Notes: generated from the letters alone by a model not told the origin. A stretch of DNA of 9,301 nucleotides from Anaerolineales bacterium (GCA_020432595.1 JAGQGA010000170.1:1-9301); one strand, 5' to 3'; shown: positions 1 through 5,915, numbered from the stretch's first letter. Made by a program: numbers and translations.

Positions 1-409
1 CCTTGTCGGTGGGCAACACCATTTGCGTGTCGCTCATCAGCGTGGGCATCCAGTGTAGCCCGTGCGCTTCCAAATCTTTTCCCGTGATAACGGCCAGCAC
101 GCCATCCATGGCCAGGGCGGCACTGGCATCAATGCTCACAATTTTGGCGTGGGCATAGGGGCTGCGCACAATGTCCATATAGAGCATCCCCGGTAGCTTA
201 ATATCGTCTACATACCGACCCTTGCCCTGAATAAAGCGCGGGTCTTCTTTTCGTTTCATCCGGTGACCCATGCCACACACTTCGGCCGGCGTTGTCACCC
301 GCACATCTTCTGTAGTAGGCACATTGACCGACATCCCGGTCATGTCTGTCACTTTGTTCTCAAATCGGTCGTCTAACTGTTTTGGTTTAGATGGATCGTG
401 GTAGTTCAT
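1..409 (-). CDS. coxL: Aerobic CO dehydrogenase large (molybdenum) subunit, N-terminal part
   Basis: Large subunit of the xanthine-oxidase-family CO dehydrogenase, which oxidises CO with water to CO2 at a Mo-Cu centre carrying molybdopterin cytosine dinucleotide. Only the first 136 codons are in the window and the frame stays open to base 1. Visible are the family's start region GMGHRMKRKEDPRF (about residues 46-59), then a G-RYVDDIKLPGMLY-D-VRSPYAHAKI stretch and GLHWMPTL-SDTQMVLPTDK near the window edge. These match CoxL far better than other hydroxylases. Together with the M-S-L order they suggest form I, but the diagnostic active-site loop (AYxCSFR in form I, AYRGAGR in form II) is outside. 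The start at 409 is the first in-frame ATG. It lacks a well-spaced Shine-Dalgarno (only AAAAAAGAG directly before it), so a later start is possible. It lies 86 bp downstream of coxS behind a hairpin repeat. Confidence 0.9.
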   Translation of the reverse strand, partial: MNYHDPSKPKQLDDRFENKVTDMTGMSVNVPTTEDVRVTTPAEVCGMGHRMKRKEDPRFIQGKGRYVDDIKLPGMLYMDIVRSPYAHAKIVSIDASAALAMDGVLAVITGKDLEAHGLHWMPTLMSDTQMVLPTDK

Positions 410-423
410 ACTCTTTTTTGATG

Positions 424-492
424 AAAGATTGGAGAGATTAGAGATGGGAGTTTGCTAATACCCAATCTCTAATCTCCAATAAACCAATCTCT
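424..492. repeat. Inverted repeat of the GATTGGAGATTAGAGATTGG family between coxS and coxL
   Basis: The left arm at 428-448 (ATTGGAGAGATTAGAGATGGG with one extra GA) pairs imperfectly with 461-480, whose reverse complement is ATTGGAGATTAGAGATTGGG. The loop is 12 nt, and a third unit, AGATTGG, sits at 484-490 (minus strand). It fills almost the whole coxS-coxL gap. A related repeat lies at 9077-9104. It could fold in the cox mRNA and set the coxS/coxL ratio, but that is inference. Confidence 0.75.
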
Positions 493-495
493 TTT

Positions 496-987
496 TCACC
501 CTGCCGCCTCCTCCGGTTGACTCATCTTCTCTGCCGCATACTGAATGGCCTCCACAATTTTGTTGTAGCCAGTGCAGCGGCACAAATTGCCCGAAATGCC
601 CCAACGGATTTCTTCTTCGGTGGGGTTGGGATTCTTGGATAGCAGATATTTGGCGCTCATGATCATGCCGGGGGTGCAGTAGCCACACTGCAAGCCGTGT
701 TTTTCCCAGAACCCTTCTTGCAGCGGGTGAAGCTGCCCGCCCTGCGCCACGCCTTCGATGGTTTCAACGCTTTTGCCATTGGCCTGCACAGCAAAAACGG
801 TGCAGCTTTTGACCGTTTTGCCATTCACCATAACGGTGCAAGCACCACAACTGCTGGAATCACAGCCAATATGCGTCCCTGTCAGGTCGCAATTTTCCCG
901 AATAAAATGCACCAGCAGCAGCCGAGAATCTACTTCATCGGTGTAGTCGCTGCCGTTGATGTTGATGGTAATTGTGTGTTTACTCAC
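496..987 (-). CDS. coxS: Aerobic CO dehydrogenase small subunit, two [2Fe-2S] clusters
   Basis: Iron-sulfur subunit that passes electrons from the Mo site of CoxL to the FAD of CoxM. From the chosen start the protein is 163 residues. The plant-ferredoxin-type N-terminal domain has Cys42, 47, 50 and 62 ([10 protein letters not shown]... then [11 protein letters not shown]). The C-terminal all-helical domain has Cys101, 104, 136 and 138 ([11 protein letters not shown]... GNLCRCTGY). All eight cluster ligands are present. An upstream in-frame ATG at 997-999 would give 167 residues. However, a strong GGAGG lies inside those first codons (993-997 on the minus strand), 5 nt before the GTG at 985-987, so GTG is the likelier start and gives [15 protein letters not shown]. 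From memory, the first cluster then has the same Cys numbering as Oligotropha CoxS. It lies downstream of coxM across a repeat-filled gap. Confidence 0.95.
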   Translation of the reverse strand: MSKHTITININGSDYTDEVDSRLLLVHFIRENCDLTGTHIGCDSSSCGACTVMVNGKTVKSCTVFAVQANGKSVETIEGVAQGGQLHPLQEGFWEKHGLQCGYCTPGMIMSAKYLLSKNPNPTEEEIRWGISGNLCRCTGYNKIVEAIQYAAEKMSQPEEAAG

Positions 988-992
988 ATGAT

Positions 993-997
993 CCTCC
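993..997 (-). promoter_or_regulatory. Ribosome binding site that points to a GTG start for coxS
   Basis: On the minus strand GGAGG is followed by 5 nt and then GTG AGT AAA. The first in-frame ATG (999-997) overlaps this Shine-Dalgarno and has no purine-rich site of its own (CTGTTTACTAAA precedes it). The GTG at 987 is therefore preferred. The ATG overlapping that GTG by one frame is followed directly by TGA. Confidence 0.75.
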
Positions 998-1008
998 ATT
1001 TTAGTAAA

Positions 1009-1079
1009 CAGTAATCAGTAATCGGTAAACAGTAGACCTACTGATTACCGATTACTGGTAACTGTTTACCGATTACTGG
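1009..1079. repeat. Inverted repeat of the CAGTAATCGGTAAACAGT family between coxM and coxS
   Basis: The unit CAGTAATCGGTAAACAGTAG (1016-1035) can pair with the adjacent 1038-1057 at 19 of 20 positions with a 2-nt loop. Alternatively its first 18 bases pair perfectly with 1061-1078. Two mutually exclusive hairpins are therefore possible. The repeat runs into coxM: the last coxM codon and stop (CAG TAA, 1078-1073) belong to the repeat unit. There is no T-tract, so it is not a classical terminator. Confidence 0.85.
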
Positions 1080-1939
1080 CTTGCCCTTTCAACCGCCTTC
1101 TGCACCGCCCGCTTAACCAGGGCGCGGGTCACGTCTCGTTTATAGTCGGCAGAGCCGCGTAGGTCATTTGAGGGGTCACATTCGGCGGCGGCAGCTTGCC
1201 CTGCTGCTTCCAGCAGGCCGTCGCTGATGGGGCTGCCAATGAGAACCTGCTCGGCATCCTTGGCACGCATCGGCACGGGGCTGACGTTGGTAAGGCCAAT
1301 GCGGGCGGCGGTGCAAACGTCGCCGTTCATGGTGAGCTGCACGGCAACGGCCGATATTGCATAGTCCCCCACCTTGCGCTCCACCTTCACATACGCCCCG
1401 CCGCTGTTGGCTCCGGGCGTGGGGATGCGAATCTCGGTCAAAATTTCGTTGTCGTCCAGCGCATTTTCAAACAGGTCAACAAAAAAATCGTCAATGGCAA
1501 TGGTGCGCGTGCCGTTTGGCCCCAGTGCCACCACTTCAGCGTTGTAGGCCAGCATCGTGGCTGGATGGTCGTTGGCGGGGTCGGCGTGGGCGATGTTGCC
1601 ACCTACTGTTGCCATGTTGCGTACCACGGGGTCAGCAATCACGGCAGCGGTGTCGGCCAGCAGATAGTATTTGCTTTGCACCAGTGCCGAATCTTCCAGT
1701 GCGACCTCGCGGGTCATGGAGCCAATTGCCAAATGCCCATTGTCCTCGCGCACATACTCCAACCCGCCAATGCCGTTGATGTCAATCAACACTTCGGGCA
1801 TAGCTAGTCGGTAGCGCATGGCTGGAATCAGGCTTTGGCCGCCCGCCAGTATCTTGGCATCGTCGCCGTGCGTTTGTAGCAGCGACAAAGCCTCATCCAA
1901 GCTAGTGGGCGAATAATAATCAAACTTCCCTGGAATCAT
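1073..1939 (-). CDS. coxM: Aerobic CO dehydrogenase medium (FAD) subunit
   Basis: Flavoprotein subunit that takes electrons from the CoxS clusters and hands them to the quinone pool. It has 288 residues, the usual CoxM length, and the N-terminus MIPGKFDYYSP is typical of the family. The two FAD-binding glycine motifs are present: AGGQSLIP at residues 32-39 and TVGGNIAHADPAND at 111-124. The C-terminal CO_deh_flav_C region begins near residue 180 (YVKVERKVGDYAISAVAV). The start is well supported by AGAGGAGG at 1952-1945, 5 nt before the ATG. It precedes coxS and coxL in the M-S-L order of form I enzymes. The stop codon falls inside an intergenic repeat unit, which suggests that the repeat has grown into or replaced the gene's original end. 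Confidence 0.96.
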   Translation of the reverse strand: MIPGKFDYYSPTSLDEALSLLQTHGDDAKILAGGQSLIPAMRYRLAMPEVLIDINGIGGLEYVREDNGHLAIGSMTREVALEDSALVQSKYYLLADTAAVIADPVVRNMATVGGNIAHADPANDHPATMLAYNAEVVALGPNGTRTIAIDDFFVDLFENALDDNEILTEIRIPTPGANSGGAYVKVERKVGDYAISAVAVQLTMNGDVCTAARIGLTNVSPVPMRAKDAEQVLIGSPISDGLLEAAGQAAAAECDPSNDLRGSADYKRDVTRALVKRAVQKAVERASQ

Positions 1940-2023
1940 ATAAACCTCCTCTGAACAGTAATCAGTGAACAGGTAGCAGTAAACAGTTTAGGCTTTTCTG
2001 GGCAAGCCAGAACCAAAAACATG

Positions 2024-2130
2024 ACACAGAGGTTCACAGAGAAGACACTGAGACGCACAGAGGAAAAATGAAATGACCTTCTCTTTTACTCTGTGCAACT
2101 CTTTCTTATCTTGATGTAACTCTGTGTAAC
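2024..2130. repeat. CACAGAG-type short-period inverted repeat
   Basis: The left arm (2024-2063) carries spaced ACACAGAGG, TCACAGAG, ACACTGAG and GCACAGAGG. The right side carries the complements ACTCTGTG (2088) and AACTCTGTGTAAC (2118). The unit spacing of 9-13 nt and opposite orientations indicate an imperfect, decayed long hairpin in the coxG-coxM spacer. Confidence 0.6.
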
Positions 2131-2154
2131 TTCTTGTTTTGTATGCAAGAAGTT
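2128..2154. repeat. Perfect 9-bp hairpin after coxG
   Basis: AACTTCTTG and CAAGAAGTT flank TTTTGTATG. It lies just past the coxG stop. Lacking a downstream U-run on the minus strand, it is more likely an mRNA-stabilising or processing stem than a terminator. Confidence 0.6.
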
Positions 2155-2167
2155 CATCATTAAGGTG

Positions 2168-2830
2168 TTAGAAAATGGCTAACAAAATTAAAATGACAAT
2201 GATGATGGCGGCGACGATCAGCAACGGCCGATATTTGGCCGGGATCAACTCGCTGGCAACATCCTTGGCAACGTTGGCGGCAAGCTGGGCTTGCGAAGGG
2301 GGGACATATTCGGGTACGGGTGCTTTTGCCACTACCTCCACCACTTCTTCCTCTGGCGCATTGGCGGCGCGCGCAGCCGCCTGTGCTGCGGCCTGCACCT
2401 TGAGGTATTCGTTGAGCGCTTCCAGCGTTTGGCGAATGATCGCTTTGGCCGAGGTGTCCATAAGCCGCTGGCCGACGCTGGCAATACGACCACCCACTTG
2501 GGCATCCCCGTCATAAACCATATGGGTTTGTTCCCCTTGCCCCGTTAGTTTCAGGCTGCCGGTGGCTTTGACAAAGCCAGGTGCGCCCTTGCCATCTACT
2601 TCCATGCGGTAGCTTTCTGGGGCAACAACGTCGAGCAGCTTGATGTTGCCCTTAAATTTGCCCTGTACCGGCCCGACTTTGATCTTTAGCTCCCCTTCGT
2701 ACTCGTTTTCGCCAATTTCAGCGATGCCTTCGCCGCCGGGCATGACAGAACCCAGCACGTCTGGGTCGCGCAGGGCTTGCCAAACGAGTTCTTGCGGGGC
2801 ATCAAAGGTATATTCTCCGTCTATTTTCAT
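2168..2830 (-). CDS. coxG: CoxG family SRPBCC protein with C-terminal membrane anchor
   Basis: Accessory protein of aerobic CO dehydrogenase. CoxG is known to tether the enzyme to the membrane in Oligotropha, and recent mycobacterial work implicates it in delivering menaquinone to the enzyme. It has 220 residues. Residues 1-146 form the SRPBCC (START-like) domain, with FDAP--LVWQALRDPDVL near the start, GPVQGKFKG at about 53-61 and the conserved helix VGGRIASVGQRLMDTSAK at 112-129. An Ala/Glu/Pro-rich linker follows (147-195), then a hydrophobic helix at 202-220 that ends the protein, giving a tail anchor. The family's usual PGCE is PGGE here (31-34), so that Cys is absent. The start is supported by GAGGAGG at 2846-2840, 9 nt before the ATG. 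Its place between coxE and coxM supports the assignment. Confidence 0.93.
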   Translation of the reverse strand: MKIDGEYTFDAPQELVWQALRDPDVLGSVMPGGEGIAEIGENEYEGELKIKVGPVQGKFKGNIKLLDVVAPESYRMEVDGKGAPGFVKATGSLKLTGQGEQTHMVYDGDAQVGGRIASVGQRLMDTSAKAIIRQTLEALNEYLKVQAAAQAAARAANAPEEEVVEVVAKAPVPEYVPPSQAQLAANVAKDVASELIPAKYRPLLIVAAIIIVILILLAIF

Positions 2831-2850
2831 ATAGTGTTGCCTCCTCTTGT

Positions 2851-2880
2851 TCAGTGAACAGGTCTTAAGCAGTTTGTTTA
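2851..2880. repeat. Leader repeat upstream of coxG, like the one before coxM
   Basis: TCAGTGAACAGGT (2851-2863) is an exact 13-bp copy of 1962-1974. It is followed by AGCAGTTTGTTTA, which resembles AGCAGTAAACAGTTTA at 1975-1990. Both copies sit directly upstream of a CCTCCTC ribosome binding site (minus strand), so the coxM and coxG leaders look paralogous. Confidence 0.7.
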
Positions 2881-2892
2881 GATATGCCTACA

Positions 2893-4035
2893 CTATTTGC
2901 CTAATTTGCCGAGGTGTTCAGCCAACTCTTGCAAACTTTGCATATTGTGGATGGGCAAAAAATCGTCAATATGGGGTAGGGCGGCGGCCATGCCTTCGAC
3001 CAACGGCCGATAATCATCCTTTCCCAGCAGCGGATTGAGCCAAATGAGCCGATGGCAGCGACGCTGCAAATACGCCATTTCCTTTTTTAGCTGCGCCACG
3101 TCGCCGCGCTCCCAGCCGTCGCTGATGATAAGGACAATCGCGCCGCGCCGCAGCACGCGGCGGCTCCACTGCTGGTTGAAAACGTGGAGGCTTTCGCCGA
3201 TACGGGTGCCGCCAGCCCAATCCACCACGTTGCGGGCGGCTTCGTCTACGGCGCGGTCAATGTTTTTGAGCTTGAGGGCACCGGTGATGCGGGTGAGCCG
3301 GGTGCCAAAGACAAAGGTTTCGACCTCCTTGAAGCTGTGGCTGATGCTGTAGAAAAATTGCAGCAACAGGCGAGCCTGTTTTTCCATGGAGCCAGAAATG
3401 TCGGCAATGAGGACAAACGGCCGTTCTTTCACCTTCCTGCTCTGCCACGCCAACTTCAACGGCACCCCACCATACTTTGTCGCCGACTGCAGTACCCGCC
3501 GCAAGTGCATTGTGCTGCCCTGCTTATCAGGGATGCGCCGTCGTGTTTGCCGCAGGCTCATCTGCCAGCGCATCGCCTGAATCATCTGTTTTATGGTTGC
3601 CAACTCCTCTGGTGTCATTTGCGAAAACTCTTTGCGCTGAATGATTTCGACGTTGCTAAAGGTGTGGCTTTTGTCGGTGATCTCAATTTCGCGGTCACCC
3701 GGCCGCGCTTTATAGGCCATGTAGTTGACGATGGTGAACGGTTTCGGCCGTTCGTGGCGCGGGGCGAGGGGGGCAGGCTGTAAGCGGCTTTGCTGTTCTG
3801 CCCTTGGTAAACGCCAAAAACGGTTAAAAATTGTGTCGAACAAGCGCAAATTTTCATAGCGATTGAGCAGTAAGCACCGCGCTGCATGATAAACTTGTTC
3901 TCGCTCTCCTACATTGATCATGTTTAGAGCCTGCGCGAACGCCATTGTTTGTTCTGTCGAAACCGGAATGCCTGCCTGCCGTAACATCTGCACAAACAGA
4001 ATGATATTGTCCAAGAACGCACTTTGTATGGGCAT
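2893..4035 (-). CDS. coxE: CoxE-like VWA domain protein
   Basis: Maturation partner of the CoxD ATPase. In Oligotropha, CoxD, CoxE and CoxF are needed to complete the Mo-Cu active site. It has 380 residues. The N-terminal half (LLDN-like helix DNIILFVQMLRQAGIPV, about 9-25) leads to a C-terminal von Willebrand factor A domain. All MIDAS metal-site elements are visible: DISGS at 212-216, Thr277 in GGTRIGESL, and the aspartate of SDGWERGD at 305-312, a typical CoxE signature. The length fits the CoxE family. The start lies 3 nt after the stop of the preceding small gene and has no convincing Shine-Dalgarno, so translational coupling is likely. MoxR-type ATPases and VWA proteins habitually work as pairs, which supports a joint role with the coxD product. 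Confidence 0.94.
   Translation of the reverse strand: MPIQSAFLDNIILFVQMLRQAGIPVSTEQTMAFAQALNMINVGEREQVYHAARCLLLNRYENLRLFDTIFNRFWRLPRAEQQSRLQPAPLAPRHERPKPFTIVNYMAYKARPGDREIEITDKSHTFSNVEIIQRKEFSQMTPEELATIKQMIQAMRWQMSLRQTRRRIPDKQGSTMHLRRVLQSATKYGGVPLKLAWQSRKVKERPFVLIADISGSMEKQARLLLQFFYSISHSFKEVETFVFGTRLTRITGALKLKNIDRAVDEAARNVVDWAGGTRIGESLHVFNQQWSRRVLRRGAIVLIISDGWERGDVAQLKKEMAYLQRRCHRLIWLNPLLGKDDYRPLVEGMAAALPHIDDFLPIHNMQSLQELAEHLGKLGK
3416..3425. repeat. AACGGCCGTT palindrome in coxE
   Basis: Read as Arg-Pro on the minus strand. The 50 bases to the left hold 15 G and 11 C; the 50 to the right hold 5 G and 24 C on the plus strand. Confidence 0.9.
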
Positions 4036-4038
4036 GTG

Positions 4039-4311
4039 TTAGCTAGTTTTTCGCTTAAAGACGCAAAAGTAATGACGACCCCATTTCATAGCGCTGGCAT
4101 CGGGCACAACGACATCGTGGTTGCGACCCGGGCTAACTGGCTCCATATGGATTAGCTCCCATCCTTTGGCTCCTAATTGGTTGAGTTCAGGAATAAGAGC
4201 ATAGGGGGAATATCGGGGGTGATCGCCTGGAGGAATATCTGTTGAGTAGCGTACATCTTCTTTAGCCATGTTGGCTTCAATGAAGGTTGTAAAATACTCC
4301 CATTTATCCAT
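4039..4311 (-). CDS. DUF4177-like small protein
   Basis: A 90-residue soluble protein without signal peptide or membrane helix. The pattern WEYFTTF at the start, LNQLGAKGWELIHMEPV in the middle (about 44-60) and HYFCVFKR near the end matches small DUF4177-type proteins, which share W-E-Y, L-N-x-L-G-x-x-G-W-E-L and F-x-K/R blocks. Function is unknown. It lies between coxD and coxE, 33 nt after coxD and 3 nt before coxE. This places it in the same transcript and suggests a link to maturation or to the CoxDE complex, which is inference. A GGAG at 4324-4321, 9 nt before the ATG, supports the start. I know of no equivalent gene in the Oligotropha cox cluster. Confidence 0.85.
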   Translation of the reverse strand: MDKWEYFTTFIEANMAKEDVRYSTDIPPGDHPRYSPYALIPELNQLGAKGWELIHMEPVSPGRNHDVVVPDASAMKWGRHYFCVFKRKTS

Positions 4312-4344
4312 CGTTTGTTACTCCGTAGTTGAATACGCTACTTA

Positions 4345-5205
4345 TCAGTCAGTTACGCGAAGTTGGCTGCGGATTTTATCAACGTCATCTTGATATTTGA
4401 GAATGATGCCGAGGGTGGCGTTTATTGTTTTGTCGTCAAGAACGGCCGTATTTAAATGACCCAGTGCCTCCGCCCAGTCTAGCGTTTCGGCCACGCCGGG
4501 CTGTTTGTAAAGCTCCTGCTGCCGCAGCGATTGGATAAAATCTACCACCTGCTCGGCCAGCCGTTCGCCAATACCCGGCACCTTGAGCCGCACAATTTCC
4601 AGTTCCTTCTCGCGGCTAGGGTAATCAATCCAGTGGTAAACGCAGCGCCGCTTGAGCGCGTCGTGGATTTCGCGGGTGCGGTTGGAGGTGATAACGACGA
4701 TGGGTTTGTGTTTGGCAGTGAGGGTGCCAAGTTCGGGGATGGTGATTTGGTAGTCGGAGAGGAGTTCGAGGAGGAAGCTTTCAAACTCTTCGTCGGCGCG
4801 GTCAAGTTCGTCTATAAGGAGGATGGGGGATTGGCTGTGGCTGTGGTCGAGGGCTTGGAGTAACGGCCGTTTTAGCAAAAACGATTCGGTGAAAATATCG
4901 GCCGTTGCTGGCTGGTGTCCATTATGCTGCCGTGCCTGTATTTCCAGCAGTTGGCGCGGATAGTTCCACTCATACACCGCATGGTTAATATCCAGCCCTT
5001 CGTAACATTGCAGCCGAATGAGTGGTGCAGCCAGCAGGCGGCTTAATACCTTGGCAATCTCTGTCTTGCCTACGCCCGGCTCCCCTTCCAAAAAGAGCGC
5101 CTTGCCCATTTTGAGTGCCAGGAAGAGGCTGGTAGACAAACCGATGTCGGCAATATAATTTTGTTTTGCTAATGAACGTGCCGTTGCTTCAACGGAATCA
5201 AACAT
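4345..5205 (-). CDS. coxD: MoxR family AAA+ ATPase, CoxD-like
   Basis: ATP-driven chaperone. In Oligotropha, CoxD is required for sulfuration of the [MoO2] form and build-up of the Mo-Cu centre of CO dehydrogenase. The 286-residue length is normal. Walker A is GEPGVGKT at 41-48, Walker B is LLIDELD at 129-135 followed by RADEEFESFLLELLSD. Sensor 1 is VITSNRTRE at 161-169, and RRCVYHWIDYP at 176-186 contains the arginine finger region typical of MoxR proteins. It is the first gene of the minus-strand cox cluster and is divergent from the brnTA island, so the operon promoter should lie in 5206-5416. No Shine-Dalgarno is visible before the ATG (CCCAATTGACCCACT), and no better in-frame start is obvious. 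Confidence 0.93.
   Translation of the reverse strand: MFDSVEATARSLAKQNYIADIGLSTSLFLALKMGKALFLEGEPGVGKTEIAKVLSRLLAAPLIRLQCYEGLDINHAVYEWNYPRQLLEIQARQHNGHQPATADIFTESFLLKRPLLQALDHSHSQSPILLIDELDRADEEFESFLLELLSDYQITIPELGTLTAKHKPIVVITSNRTREIHDALKRRCVYHWIDYPSREKELEIVRLKVPGIGERLAEQVVDFIQSLRQQELYKQPGVAETLDWAEALGHLNTAVLDDKTINATLGIILKYQDDVDKIRSQLRVTD
4862..4871. repeat. AACGGCCGTT palindrome in coxD
   Basis: Read as Arg-Pro on the minus strand. The 50 bases to the left hold 24 G and 5 C; the right flank is not C-rich (14 G, 10 C). Near-copies with the same core lie at 4441 (AACGGCCGTA) and 4897 (ATCGGCCGTT). Confidence 0.9.
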
Positions 5206-5322
5206 AGTGGGTCAATTGGGAAAATAGGGAGCAGCGGATGCTCAAACCAACTTGTGCCAAATGCAAATAAAATCATAGCCCAGCTTTACTTGTGCGACCA
5301 GAGTCCAAACGGGTCGTCTTCC

Positions 5323-5338
5323 TGACCCAATCGGGTCA
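5323..5338. promoter_or_regulatory. Possible operator TGACCC-N4-GGGTCA
   Basis: A 6-bp perfect inverted repeat with a 4-bp spacer, 19 bp upstream of the putative brnTA -35 box, with additional GGGTC half-sites nearby. It could bind BrnA (a ribbon-helix-helix dimer) or an unlinked cox regulator. Confidence 0.4.
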
Positions 5339-5356
5339 AACAGTACAACCTCAGAA

Positions 5357-5385
5357 TAGACATGGCATATTTTTTGCTGTATATT
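5357..5385 (+). promoter_or_regulatory. Putative sigma-70 promoter for brnTA
   Basis: TAGACA (5357-5362) and TATATT (5380-5385) are separated by 17 bp, within an AT-rich stretch. The expected transcription start is near 5392, about 25 nt before the brnT ATG. Confidence 0.5.
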
Positions 5386-5416
5386 ATTATTCATTGAAGT
5401 ATGGAGCATTGAGCCA

Positions 5417-5695
5417 ATGTTCGAGTGGGATGAGGATAAAAACTTAGCTAATCAACTAAAACATGGTGTTTCGTTCCAAGAAGCATAAAAGGCATTTCTC
5501 GATTCGCAACGTTTGATAGTCGAAGACGCTGCCCATAGCTTTGATGAACAACGATATTTTTGCCTTGGAAAGGTTGACGATGGGGTTTTGACTGTTCGGT
5601 TTACCTATCGAAATGGGATGATTCGTATTATTGGTGCAGGTTATTGGCGAAAGGGTAAGAAACGATATGAAGAAGAAAATCAATTATACCGATGA
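5417..5695 (+). pseudogene. brnT: BrnT-like toxin gene with premature stop
   Basis: BrnT toxins are small RelE-fold ribonucleases that stop translation. The reading frame MFEWDEDKNLANQLKHGVSFQEA is interrupted by TAA at 5486-5488. It resumes in the same frame with KAFLDSQRLIVEDAAHSFDEQRYFCLGKVDDGVLTVRF and IRIIGAGYWRKGKKRYEEEN, and ends at TGA 5693-5695. The WDE-K---N--KHGVSF-EA opening, the H-F-E-RY block and the basic RIIGAGYWRKGKK tail are BrnT landmarks. One base substitution (for example CAA, GAA or AAA to TAA) explains the break, since the alignment has no frame change or gap there. The N-terminal strand carried by codons 1-23 would be lost if a downstream codon initiated. Readthrough, or a sequencing error, cannot be excluded. 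Confidence 0.85.
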
Positions 5696-5915
5696 ACCGA
5701 TTGAGTTAGGAGCTACAGTAAAGGATTTTTTACCATCTCCAAGTGAGTTGGCTTTGCGCGAGAGAACCGTTCGCATCACGCTTAATTTGAGCGAGGAGAG
5801 CGTTAAATTTTTTAAGGAAGAAGCAGATCGGGAAGGTATTCCGTATCAGAAATTGATACGGAAGGTGATTGATCTCTATGCTCAGCACCATCAGCAACCT
5901 CAGCCAACATCGTAG
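5667..5915 (+). CDS. brnA: BrnA-like ribbon-helix-helix antitoxin
   Basis: Antitoxin and presumed autorepressor of the BrnT/BrnA module, 82 residues from the chosen ATG: MKKKINYTDEPIELGATVKDFLPSP..., then the CopG/RHH-type region RTVRITLNLSEESVKFFKEEA with the helices EGIPYQKLIRKVIDLYAQHH. The start at 5667 overlaps the 3' end of brnT by 29 nt, as is usual in this family, and MKKKI-YTDEPIE is a common BrnA start. A longer frame from 5631 would add residues copied from the other frame of brnT and is unlikely. In these modules the N-terminus pairs with the toxin and the RHH part binds the operator. The gene is intact although its toxin is not. It ends 3 nt before the stop of the convergent response regulator. 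Confidence 0.88.
   Translation: MKKKINYTDEPIELGATVKDFLPSPSELALRERTVRITLNLSEESVKFFKEEADREGIPYQKLIRKVIDLYAQHHQQPQPTS

Larger units (their letters stand above)
1953..2167. other. coxG-coxM intergenic spacer with two repeat families and a hairpin
   Basis: No gene is seen here. From the coxM side it holds degenerate CAGTAATCAGTGAACAGG units (1955-1990). Next come CACAGAG-type units in opposite orientations: 2024-2063 against ACTCTGTGCAAC at 2088-2099 and AACTCTGTGTAAC at 2118-2130. Last is a perfect 9-bp hairpin, AACTTCTTG at 2128-2136 with CAAGAAGTT at 2146-2154, with a 9-nt loop, 14 nt after the coxG stop. No T-run follows the hairpin on the minus strand, so strong termination is unlikely. The 228-bp gap could still hold an internal promoter or attenuator for coxMSL. 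Confidence 0.6.
5206..5416. promoter_or_regulatory. Divergent regulatory region between coxD and brnTA
   Basis: This 211-bp AT-rich spacer must carry promoters in both directions. It holds the inverted repeat TGACCC-AATC-GGGTCA at 5323-5338, an extra GGGTC at 5311-5315 that also pairs with the GACCC at 5324-5328, and another GGGTCAA at 5209-5215, close to the coxD start. No convincing sigma-70 promoter for coxD was found by eye. One weak candidate is TTGGTT with TATTTT near the gene; another is TATGAT in an extended context further up. Confidence 0.5.

Noticed and set aside
997..999. ATG as coxS start
   Set aside because: It overlaps the strong GGAGG that is well spaced for the GTG at 987; it would add only four residues.
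1196..1807. 203-codon open frame on the plus strand
   Set aside because: It lies fully antisense to coxM, its translation is rich in His, Val and Gly with no family resemblance, and coxM is certain.
424..2063. CRISPR array, considered because of repeated short units in gaps
   Set aside because: Units are directly adjacent or inverted, of irregular spacing, with no unique equal-length spacers and no cas genes.
2128..2154. Rho-independent terminator after coxG
   Set aside because: The stem is good but no T-run follows it on the minus strand, and the stem is AT-rich.
3184..3783. 199-codon open frame on the plus strand
   Set aside because: Antisense to coxE, whose VWA motifs are clear; it is a by-product of GC-rich codon use.
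5631..5666. Upstream start for brnA
   Set aside because: The added residues are an out-of-frame reading of conserved brnT codons, and MKKKI at 5667 matches the usual antitoxin start.
5513..5695. Short independent gene starting at TTG 5513
   Set aside because: It is the in-frame 3' remainder of the broken brnT, with no ribosome binding site of its own.
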